Source: an uncultured Bacteroidales bacterium (GTDB taxonomy: Bacteria > Bacteroidota > Bacteroidia > Bacteroidales > Bacteroidaceae). Taken from it: a stretch of DNA of 40,605 nucleotides. Positions 16,492 to 24,387 of the stretch are shown here, piece after piece. The notes below the pieces were generated by a model, which saw only the letters and a list, made by a program, of their open reading frames with translations, ran no database searches and was not told where the DNA came from. The position numbers and the translations under genes were made by a program. Position 1 is the first letter of the stretch, and every line of letters starts with the position of its first letter. The DNA is taken from positions 1 to 40,605 of the forward strand of contig CACXXT010000023.1 in the NCBI GenBank assembly GCA_902771725.1, given 5' to 3'.

Positions 16492-17820
16492 TTAAGAGTT
16501 TTCCTTGCGGAGGATATCAAGCCCCTCGCGAACAATGCGTTGCAATTCTAGTTTGGAGCTGTCTACAAACTCTGCCAAAGCGAAGTCTTCGGGAGCTACC
16601 TCATAGATACCCAAGGCTTCCTGGCGGTCTATATCACCTGCGATGATGGCCTTAACAAGGTAGCCTGCGTAGATATCCATTGGGAAGACTCTATCGTACT
16701 CGCCCGACATGATCATGTGGCGCTCACCACCCTTGATGCGTGCATCCAAGGTGTATTCTGCAGACTTCGGACGAAGCCAACTGAAATAACTGCGACTGGT
16801 GCTGAATTCCTTACAGCGGGGAGCAATCCAACCAAGCATTTCGTAGACATCATCACCTTCGGGAATGACAGTGATTTCCGTGGCGTGCGCGCCTAAGAAA
16901 CCATCTTTCGAAGTTTTCACGCCCACCATGGGATTGCCATTGATGATACGCAGGCTCTTCTGCTCATCAATCTGACCAGAGAGCACCTCTTTCAAAGGCT
17001 GCCCCACTACCATCTGAGCGTACTTAGGAGTTTTCACCTCACTGCCAGCAACGGCGATGGTGCGAGTCAGATCAACCTTGCCATTAAGCACAACGCGTCC
17101 AATTAGGATGACCTCTTCAGCTCCAAGAGTCCAAATGACTTCACCTTTGTTGATGGGGTCTACATGGTTGATTTGCACACCTACATTGCCTGCAGGAGCA
17201 GGACCGTCAAAGACTGTAACTGTGACATCCTTGGCAGCCATCAGAGCCTCTGCCTTCTGCTTGACACTGACCCCCAGGTGCACCTTGGCAATCTTAGCCA
17301 GCAGCGAGAGGCCTGCCTGGAACTCCTTCTCCTGCCCGCGTAAGACATACTCGAAGTCGGCAGCCAGAGGCATACTGTTGAAAGCGCTGACGAAGATAGC
17401 TTTGGGTTTGTCCTCGGGGTTCGCCACCACGTCGTAGGGACGCTGGCGGAAGAAACCGAAGAGGCCACTTTCCAGCAGCAGCTTCAATGGATCTTTTTCT
17501 TCAAAGACCCTGCAATCCTGCTTTCCATCGGCGTCTACGCGCACGCTCATCACCTTGCGGCGCTCACCACGCTCCACGAGGGCTACGGTGCCGCTGACAG
17601 GCGAAACGAACTTCACTTCGGGATGGTTCTTGTCAACAAACAAGGCATCCCCGACCTTGACAATGTCACCCTCTTTGACAACGACCTTGGGTTTCATACC
17701 ATAGAAGTCATCAGGAATCAGCGCAAACTGACCCTGCACCTTCGTTTGGATGGTTTCCAAGCTCGCTTTGCCCTTTAGGTTTACGTCGAGGCCTTTGCGT
17801 AACTTGATTACATTTGCCAT
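16492..17820 (-). CDS. nqrA: Na+-NQR subunit A
   Basis: A 442-residue soluble-side subunit of the Na+-translocating NADH:quinone reductase, implicated in quinone binding. Seen: the N-terminal KLRKGLDVNLKGKA barrel-sandwich hybrid start, DDFYGMKPKVVVKEGDIVKVGDALF, the SGTVALVERGERR segment, and the conserved C-terminal GGERHMIMSGEYDRVFPMDI. Length is normal for the family. It is the first gene of the operon, divergent from the TamB-like gene, with its own promoter about 45-70 bp upstream. Confidence 0.96.
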   Translation of the reverse strand: MANVIKLRKGLDVNLKGKASLETIQTKVQGQFALIPDDFYGMKPKVVVKEGDIVKVGDALFVDKNHPEVKFVSPVSGTVALVERGERRKVMSVRVDADGKQDCRVFEEKDPLKLLLESGLFGFFRQRPYDVVANPEDKPKAIFVSAFNSMPLAADFEYVLRGQEKEFQAGLSLLAKIAKVHLGVSVKQKAEALMAAKDVTVTVFDGPAPAGNVGVQINHVDPINKGEVIWTLGAEEVILIGRVVLNGKVDLTRTIAVAGSEVKTPKYAQMVVGQPLKEVLSGQIDEQKSLRIINGNPMVGVKTSKDGFLGAHATEITVIPEGDDVYEMLGWIAPRCKEFSTSRSYFSWLRPKSAEYTLDARIKGGERHMIMSGEYDRVFPMDIYAGYLVKAIIAGDIDRQEALGIYEVAPEDFALAEFVDSSKLELQRIVREGLDILRKENS

Positions 17821-17863
17821 ATAAAATAAAGTATGAATAAATGGTTTTAGCTAAAAACTTGCG

Positions 17864-17894
17864 CAAAAGTACTGCTTTTTAACCAAAAAACATA
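17864..17894 (-). promoter_or_regulatory. Promoter of the nqr operon
   Basis: On the minus strand the -7 box is TACTTTTG (17864-17871), a full match to TAnnTTTG, with TATG (17891-17894) 19 bp upstream in the -33 place. The leader before the nqrA ATG at 17820 would be about 35-40 nt. Confidence 0.6.
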
Positions 17895-17911
17895 CATAAT
17901 TGGGAATATTT

Positions 17912-17943
17912 TTTGTCTGAAACCCGAAAAAGGTGTACTTTTG
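17912..17943 (+). promoter_or_regulatory. Promoter of the TamB-like gene
   Basis: TTTG at 17912-17915, then 20 bp, then TACTTTTG at 17936-17943: both Bacteroidota promoter boxes at correct spacing. Transcription should begin a few bases after 17943. That places the GTG at 17933 outside the transcript and questions the start of the gene that follows. Confidence 0.65.
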
Positions 17944-20900
17944 TCTTCCGAAAAGTAACGCAGCTATCAAAACCCTTAGCTACATCGTCCGTTTTTTGGC
18001 CGGTTTTGCGATTGCCATCGTTCTCGGCCTAGTACTTTTCACGACCCTCCCCGTCACGCAGCGTTGGTTGGCCGTGAAGGTTTCGAATATGCTTTCATGT
18101 GAACTGCAGACTCATGTTAACATTGGTCGTGCCCGAATTGGACTTTTCAATCGTATGGTTCTGGATGATATCCTTGTATTAGACCAGCAACAGGACACGC
18201 TACTTGCAGCCACACGCCTAAGCGTAAAGATGCCTATTAGTAGTTTGTTCGGCGAACAAATACGCATCTCCTCCGTCCAACTCTTCGGCTATGACATCCA
18301 AATGCGCCGTTCATCAGCCAATGCTCCCTACAATTTCCAGTTTATTATTGATTACTTCTCCTCCGAAGACACCACTTCTACCCCACTCAACCTTGCCCTC
18401 CTGCAAGTCATAGTGCGACGAGGAAAACTTTCGCACGACATCCTCTCGGAACCCGAAGTCACTCATTTCTCGCCAGCCCATTTCACACTTGACGACCTGC
18501 GTCTTCGGTTATCTGTAGATTCACTAACAGACAATCGTTTATCTGTTAATTTTAGCGAACTATCATTCTTAGAATCAAGAAGTAATTTAAAAATAAAAAA
18601 TCTTCAAGGCTCGTTCTTTGCCGATTTCTCATACGATGGCCATATCAATGCAAAGTTTGAGGATTTCCAACTCACTTTGCCAGCTTCCGAGCTCCAGGTT
18701 CCTGAGTTTATGATCCATGCCGTGCCTTCCACCCATTCCGACTCTACCTCCTTGCAAATACAGACAGCCAGTGGAACTCTCCGTGGCAACCTCACACCTT
18801 CAGAAATGGCTCCGCTATTTCCTGTTTTGGCTCCATTCTGTATGTCCATGCAGTTCAACTCCACTCTCTCCTTTTCTAATAATCGCATGCATGTGAGTGA
18901 AAGCAGAATCCAGTCCGAGCAACTGTTGCTGAATTTCGATGCCACCGTTGACCTGCCCACTACCGACAGCCCCCTGAACGCATCTGCTAACATCAATGAT
19001 TTACAACTGCGTTCACCCTTAAGCCGTCAAGTACTAACCCTCCTTGTCGACTCTGGCACCATTAAACCAAACGTTGCTTCCACACTGCAACGCATCGGTG
19101 ATATTTCCCTTCATGGCAACGGCAGCTACTCCCCGACCCTCATCCAAGGCAATTTCCACATCCAAACCTCAATAGGAAACATGGAACTGCATGGAAACAT
19201 CTCCCAAGGTGATTTCTTTAACGGTAGCCTCAAAACTGAGAAAATGCGTCCTGTACTACTTTTTGAAAATCCTGAGAGTTTACCAATCGACGACCTCTCG
19301 TTAACAGCCGAGCTGCAAGGTAGTGTAGTCCAAAAAAGCCTTAACTGCCAATTGAACGGAAATATGCAGGTTGGCAACGAACCGGTGGACTTCATGCAGG
19401 CCAACCTAAACCTCACCCCTCATGAAGTCAGCGGTCAGCTTAAAGTCAGTGATAACCATTATAGTGGCAAGTTCGAGGGAAAGCTGTCAAGCCCACTACC
19501 ACTGCTCTCCAGTACTGAGGTGCTCAACAATCTCAAGGGAGAGGTACGCGTTAAGGAGATTGCCATCCACGATGGTGAGCGTGATTATGACCTCAATGAA
19601 CTAGAAATCAGCATCAGCCACGAAGGTCTGCACCAACATCTAATTGTTGACGGAGACTTCATCAATGCAGATCTTAAGGGCAATTTCTCTTACCTGACCT
19701 TAGCCAAGAGCCTACAGGGCACAATACATCGCGCCCTGCCCTCACTGGTGCCTGCACCTACAGGTATCAACACAGACCTCAGTATCGCCCAGGATACAAA
19801 CCAAGTGGACTTCGAACTCTACCTTTTCCAATCCGACGAACTATTTGCCTTTGCAGGCCTGGACCTTCAACTGCCCGAATCTGGATACCTGCAGGGTAGT
19901 TTCAACGGTGCCAATCAACAACTAGACTTGAAAATAGACTGCCCGTATCTCATCTATGGTTCTCAGGACATTCGAGCACTAAGTCTCATCGCTCATGACA
20001 TGGGCGATAGCCTTGATCTCTACCTTTCTGCCCAGCGCATGATTGAACAAGGCCCTATCGACGTTTCGCTCATAGCCCATAGCGCTAATGACGTACTCCA
20101 CTCCCTCGTTCGATGGGACGATCACAACACTCCTGTCCAACAAGGTGAACTCTCCACTCGCACGCTCTTCCACCGCACCGAAGCAGGTGCCCTGGCTGCT
20201 GACATCGCCTTTCTGCCCACTCAGATTGTTGTGGCCGACACCATATGGAACGTTCATCCTGCCCAAATCCAATTCGCAGACGGAGCAGCACGAATCCACG
20301 ACTTCCAGATTTCACAATTAGGACGCCACCTGAAAGTCGACGGATGTATCTCTTCACAGGTTTCTGACACACTCTACGCAGATCTTGAGGGGGTTAACCT
20401 CCAGTATGTCTTTGGTATCATAGATTTCCATGATGTTGAATTCCGCGGACTTGCTACAGGAAAGGTCAAAGTTAGCAACTTCAGTGGCATACCACGCGTG
20501 GACGGTTTACTAGACATCAAAGATTTCACCCTCAACGACGGTTTGCTGGGGCGACTGGCATTGGACATTGGATTCGGGCGCAAGGACGACCGTGCCATTG
20601 ACATCGATGGTATTATCCGTGAGCCGTCCGAAAGCCGACTCAGCCACGTCGTCGGAATAATCAAGCCCGGTCGTGAAGAAGGAAGAGGCATGGAACTGAA
20701 TGTCTACGCCGATCACCTCAACACATACTTCATAAACGACTTCACCGAGGGTATATTCGACCGTGTCGAGGGCAAGGCCAGCGGCTACGCGCATCTCTTT
20801 GGTCCCTTCTCCGAACTGGATTTAGAAGGCGAGATTGTTCTGGATAGCATCTCATTGGGCATTCCTGTTTTGGGCACGCGCTATCATACCCATGGAGGAG

Positions 20901-22312
20901 ACACGCTCCACCTGCACCCAGGCGGCATTCGCACCAGCAACATCCATGTCTACGACCAGCTCCATGAATCCGACAGTCGCCCGCACCATGGTATTGTCAA
21001 CGGAGAACTGCGCTATGAACATTTCGATAATCTACGCTACAATTTCATCATCACCGCCCAAGACTTCCTAGGCTATGACTTCCGTACATTCGGCGACCAG
21101 AGTTTTTGTGGGACAGCTATCGCCAACGGCACCGTAGCTCTTCAAGGTCAGCCAGGGCGGCTCGATGTGGACATCACTTGTACTCCCACGGCTGGCACCG
21201 TCTTCACCTACAATGTCACCACCCCCGAAGCTACCACTGACAACGCCTTCATCACCTTCCGATCCAAAAATGCTTCTGCAGCACAGGATGTCACCATTAA
21301 GCCTTCCGACGGTGAAAAAGAGGAAGGAAACGACGAGCCCATGGATATGTACATCAACTTCGACCTTGACATCAACCCCGTTGCTCAGATGCGGCTGCTC
21401 ATGGACCCACGCTCAGAGGACTACATTAACCTGTGGGGCAACGGACACATGCGTGCCACGTTCTACAATAAAGGACGGTTTCAAATGTACGGAACATACC
21501 GTGTAGACCATGGCAATTACCGTCTCTCGCTGCAAGACTTCATTCGCAAGGAGTTCATCTTTGACCCTGGAAGTACTATCACTTTCGGCGGTAACCCCAT
21601 GTACGGCGACCTTAACCTGCGAGCTATCTATACTGTCCCTAGCGTCAGCCTTAACGACCTCTCCACCGGCTCAAACTTCTCTTCCTCTACCGTCCGTGTC
21701 AACTGCATTATGAACATCGGCGGACGCGCCGAGAATCCACAAATCAGCTTCGACTTCGACATTCCCAACGTAAACGAGGACGAGAAGCAGATGGTGCGTT
21801 CACTCATCTCTACAGATGAGGAGCGAAACATGCAGGTTATTTATCTCCTCGGTATTGGACGATTCTACACCCTCGGGCTCGGAGCCAACGAGAACCAGAC
21901 CAACACCGCCATGCAAGGACTACTTTCCTCCACGCTCTCCGGGCAGCTCAACAACATTCTTTCAAATGCGATCGGCAGCAAGGACTGGAATTTCGGAACC
22001 AACCTCAGCACTGGCCAACTCGGATGGCAGGACATGGACGTCGAGGGATCGCTCAGCGGTCGTCTTTTAAACAATCGCTTGCTCATCAACGGAACCTTTG
22101 GCTACCGCGATACGCCCGTGGCCAATACAAACTTTATCGGTGATTTCGACGTCCGCTGGTTGGTCAACAAAACCGGTACCATCAGCCTCAAAGCCTACTC
22201 CGAGACAAACGATCGTTATTTTACCAAGTCCGCCCTCACCACGCAGGGTGTAGGTATCCAGTTGAAGAAGGAATTCAACTCCCTAGGAGAACTCTTCCAT
22301 CGAAGGAAGTAA
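17933..22312 (+). CDS. tamB: TamB-like translocation and assembly module protein (DUF490)
   Basis: A very long (about 1459 residues) beta-rich protein with one N-terminal membrane helix (FLAGFAIAIVLGLVLFTTLP) and a C-terminal TamB/DUF490 domain (about 1110-1459), including FGTNLSTGQLGW, DMDVEGSLSGRLLNNR and INGTFGYRD. TamB proteins bridge inner and outer membrane and take part in outer-membrane protein assembly or lipid transport; in Bacteroidota they usually partner a BamA/TamA-like barrel, not seen in this window. The GTG at 17933 lies inside the promoter just upstream, so translation probably starts later: candidates in frame are an ATC at 17966 (before KTLSYIVRF) or a TTG at 17996. No ATG precedes the membrane helix. 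Confidence 0.88.
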   Translation: MYFCLPKSNAAIKTLSYIVRFLAGFAIAIVLGLVLFTTLPVTQRWLAVKVSNMLSCELQTHVNIGRARIGLFNRMVLDDILVLDQQQDTLLAATRLSVKMPISSLFGEQIRISSVQLFGYDIQMRRSSANAPYNFQFIIDYFSSEDTTSTPLNLALLQVIVRRGKLSHDILSEPEVTHFSPAHFTLDDLRLRLSVDSLTDNRLSVNFSELSFLESRSNLKIKNLQGSFFADFSYDGHINAKFEDFQLTLPASELQVPEFMIHAVPSTHSDSTSLQIQTASGTLRGNLTPSEMAPLFPVLAPFCMSMQFNSTLSFSNNRMHVSESRIQSEQLLLNFDATVDLPTTDSPLNASANINDLQLRSPLSRQVLTLLVDSGTIKPNVASTLQRIGDISLHGNGSYSPTLIQGNFHIQTSIGNMELHGNISQGDFFNGSLKTEKMRPVLLFENPESLPIDDLSLTAELQGSVVQKSLNCQLNGNMQVGNEPVDFMQANLNLTPHEVSGQLKVSDNHYSGKFEGKLSSPLPLLSSTEVLNNLKGEVRVKEIAIHDGERDYDLNELEISISHEGLHQHLIVDGDFINADLKGNFSYLTLAKSLQGTIHRALPSLVPAPTGINTDLSIAQDTNQVDFELYLFQSDELFAFAGLDLQLPESGYLQGSFNGANQQLDLKIDCPYLIYGSQDIRALSLIAHDMGDSLDLYLSAQRMIEQGPIDVSLIAHSANDVLHSLVRWDDHNTPVQQGELSTRTLFHRTEAGALAADIAFLPTQIVVADTIWNVHPAQIQFADGAARIHDFQISQLGRHLKVDGCISSQVSDTLYADLEGVNLQYVFGIIDFHDVEFRGLATGKVKVSNFSGIPRVDGLLDIKDFTLNDGLLGRLALDIGFGRKDDRAIDIDGIIREPSESRLSHVVGIIKPGREEGRGMELNVYADHLNTYFINDFTEGIFDRVEGKASGYAHLFGPFSELDLEGEIVLDSISLGIPVLGTRYHTHGGDTLHLHPGGIRTSNIHVYDQLHESDSRPHHGIVNGELRYEHFDNLRYNFIITAQDFLGYDFRTFGDQSFCGTAIANGTVALQGQPGRLDVDITCTPTAGTVFTYNVTTPEATTDNAFITFRSKNASAAQDVTIKPSDGEKEEGNDEPMDMYINFDLDINPVAQMRLLMDPRSEDYINLWGNGHMRATFYNKGRFQMYGTYRVDHGNYRLSLQDFIRKEFIFDPGSTITFGGNPMYGDLNLRAIYTVPSVSLNDLSTGSNFSSSTVRVNCIMNIGGRAENPQISFDFDIPNVNEDEKQMVRSLISTDEERNMQVIYLLGIGRFYTLGLGANENQTNTAMQGLLSSTLSGQLNNILSNAIGSKDWNFGTNLSTGQLGWQDMDVEGSLSGRLLNNRLLINGTFGYRDTPVANTNFIGDFDVRWLVNKTGTISLKAYSETNDRYFTKSALTTQGVGIQLKKEFNSLGELFHRRK

Positions 22313-22485
22313 AACTTCTACCGCCAATTCATAAGTACTGTATCTTATCAGAGCTTTCTTATGGAAACATGGACTTTTCGCTCTCGTAATCACGAATAAG
22401 TAATAAAGGTAATTGCCACAAATAGTGAAAAGATGTCTATTTGGAGCGCGAAACTGGCTTTTACGGTAAAAAACCGACAAGAAAA

Positions 22486-22516
22486 TTGTGGGAGCAAAAG
22501 AAAATGTGTATATTTG
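22486..22516 (+). promoter_or_regulatory. Promoter of the uridine kinase gene
   Basis: TTG at 22486-22488 and TATATTTG at 22509-22516, 20 bp apart, match the -33/-7 pattern. The leader to the ATG at 22547 is about 25 nt. The 234 bp between the TamB-like gene and udk show no other element that I can support. Confidence 0.6.
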
Positions 22517-22546
22517 CGGCAGTAAACGTCAAAAATACACAAGGCT

Positions 22547-23158
22547 ATGTACATTATTGGTATTGCAGGCGGCACGGGTTCGGGCAAGACTACCGTGGTT
22601 CGCAAGATTGTGGAATCGCTGCCTGGAGAGAAGGTTGCAGTAATTCCTCAAGATTCATATTACAATGACAACACAGGCATCCCTATGGAGGAGCGCAAGA
22701 AAATCAACTTCGACCACCCTAACGCTTTCGACTGGAAGTTGCTGATACATCAGATCAACGAACTTCGTGCCGGGCGCCCTATCGAGCAGCCCACTTACTC
22801 ATATATTGAGAGCAACCGCTTGCCAGAGACTGTACACGTGGAGCCATGCGAGGTCATTATTATTGAGGGAATCATGGCACTGTGTCGCAAGGAGTTGCGC
22901 GACCTTATGGATCTGAAAATCTTCGTAGATGCCGACCCAGACGACCGATTGATGCGCGTTATCACACGCGACATCGTGGAGCGAGGACGCACAACTCAGA
23001 TGGTCATGGACCGCTACGTTGACGTTCTGAAGCCCATGCATTTGGAGTTTATCGAGCCCACTAAGCGCTATGCAGACCTCATCATCCCGCAGGGTGGTGA
23101 AAACAAAAAGGCTATCGAAATCATGCGAACTTATATCATTCACAGGCTGAAGCCATGA
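22547..23158 (+). CDS. udk: Uridine kinase
   Basis: A 203-residue cytoplasmic P-loop kinase that phosphorylates uridine and cytidine in pyrimidine salvage. Seen: Walker A in GIAGGTGSGKTTVVRKI (residues 5-21), QDSYYND, FDHPNAFDW, the YSYIESNR segment, and VIIIEGIMAL, followed by the lid DRLMRVITRDIVERGRT. Length and motif order are normal for Udk. It stands alone between the TamB-like gene and the transglycosylase gene, with its own promoter. Confidence 0.94.
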   Translation: MYIIGIAGGTGSGKTTVVRKIVESLPGEKVAVIPQDSYYNDNTGIPMEERKKINFDHPNAFDWKLLIHQINELRAGRPIEQPTYSYIESNRLPETVHVEPCEVIIIEGIMALCRKELRDLMDLKIFVDADPDDRLMRVITRDIVERGRTTQMVMDRYVDVLKPMHLEFIEPTKRYADLIIPQGGENKKAIEIMRTYIIHRLKP

Positions 23159-23250
23159 GATATTTGATAAAAGACAAAGCCTTCAGACTAGTTGTTAATC
23201 CTGCAAATTGAGTCTTTCCGACTGGACTTTTGTGATATTAATTTGATAGA

Positions 23251-24387
23251 GTGAGAGTCAGATGTAGGTCTTGTTTTTTAATTGCGACGTTTGTGCTGGC
23301 TGTGGCTTGTCAGCAGAAAACGCATCAGCCTTCCGTGATGTTCGGACAGGCAGATGAAGTACGTGCTACAGACTACGACTTGACGGACATACAAGCCTCT
23401 GGCGAATTAATTGCCACAACGTTATCAGGTCCCGACACATATTATGAATACCGTGGTGAGGGTTTTGGCGTGGAATACGAGATGGCGAAATCCTTTGCCA
23501 GCTGCATCGGTGCTCGCTTGAGAGTGGAAATCGCCCAAGACTCACTAGAACTTCTTCGCAAGTTGGACGCTGGCGAGGCAGATTTGATCCTGAGCGTTCC
23601 CCGATGGCAAACACGCCCCTCGTCGCCAGAACTGGCAGCAGCCATAGCCAATTGGTGGCAGGATGATATGCGCGAACGCGTTCGTAGGGCAGAACAAAGC
23701 CGCCATGCTCCAAACAACCTCGTACGTCGTACATCACGCCCCCCCATGCTCTCACGAGAAAAAGGCATCATTAGCAGCTACGACGGTCTTTTCCTTCGCC
23801 ATGCCCCAGTGGCAGGAATGGATTGGCGTATGTTGGCAGCACAATGCTACCAAGAGTCTGGTTTCGACCCACGCGCCGTCTCATGGGCTGGTGCTCAAGG
23901 ACTGATGCAAATCATGCCAGGCACGGCAGCTCATTTGGGCCTTCCCGCCTCGCAAGTTTTCGAGCCATCGCAAAATATCGCAGCAGCTGCTCGCTACCTG
24001 AATGAGCTTCAAAGCGCCTTTAGCGACATCCGCGAACGCAACGAACGCCTCTGTTTCGTGCTGGCAGCCTACAATGGTGGTGTCTCTCACGTGCGCGATG
24101 CTATGGCGCTGGCTTCCAAATACGGCGGCAACCCCCACCACTGGAATGACGTGGACCGCTACATCTTGCTGCTTTCCGAGCCAAAGTACTATCGCGACCC
24201 GGTGGTAAAAGCAGGCTACCTTCGCGGCAGTGAGACGTCTGGCTATGTAAGGATGATCATGACACGCTGGAGAGAATATAGAGGAACTGCTCACGCCGCT
24301 CCACTGACGCCTGCAGAATCCAAAAGCGACAAACAAAACTCGCGCATTCGTTCGCGCGAGGTATTTCTGAATGACACCACACGATGA
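23251..24387 (+). CDS. MltF-like lytic transglycosylase lipoprotein, shortened sensor domain
   Basis: Begins at a GTG, the only start that keeps the lipoprotein signal (LAVAC, Cys20). The C-terminal part (about 185-330) is a lytic transglycosylase domain that cuts peptidoglycan between MurNAc and GlcNAc: catalytic Glu in CYQESGFDP (about E202), AGAQGLMQIMPGTA and LAAYNGG. Before it is a periplasmic solute-binding (SBP_bac_3) domain as in MltF, but only about 90 residues (46-137) instead of about 220. GEADLILSV runs straight into PRWQTRPSSPELAAAIANWW, which looks like the end of the second lobe, so the middle seems deleted. The enzyme part is intact. Its last codons overlap the helicase start (ATGA). 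Confidence 0.87.
   Translation: MRVRCRSCFLIATFVLAVACQQKTHQPSVMFGQADEVRATDYDLTDIQASGELIATTLSGPDTYYEYRGEGFGVEYEMAKSFASCIGARLRVEIAQDSLELLRKLDAGEADLILSVPRWQTRPSSPELAAAIANWWQDDMRERVRRAEQSRHAPNNLVRRTSRPPMLSREKGIISSYDGLFLRHAPVAGMDWRMLAAQCYQESGFDPRAVSWAGAQGLMQIMPGTAAHLGLPASQVFEPSQNIAAAARYLNELQSAFSDIRERNERLCFVLAAYNGGVSHVRDAMALASKYGGNPHHWNDVDRYILLLSEPKYYRDPVVKAGYLRGSETSGYVRMIMTRWREYRGTAHAAPLTPAESKSDKQNSRIRSREVFLNDTTR

Noticed and set aside
22313..22546. Possible small RNA or tRNA between the TamB-like gene and udk
   Set aside because: No cloverleaf or conserved tRNA bases were found; only the udk promoter is supported.
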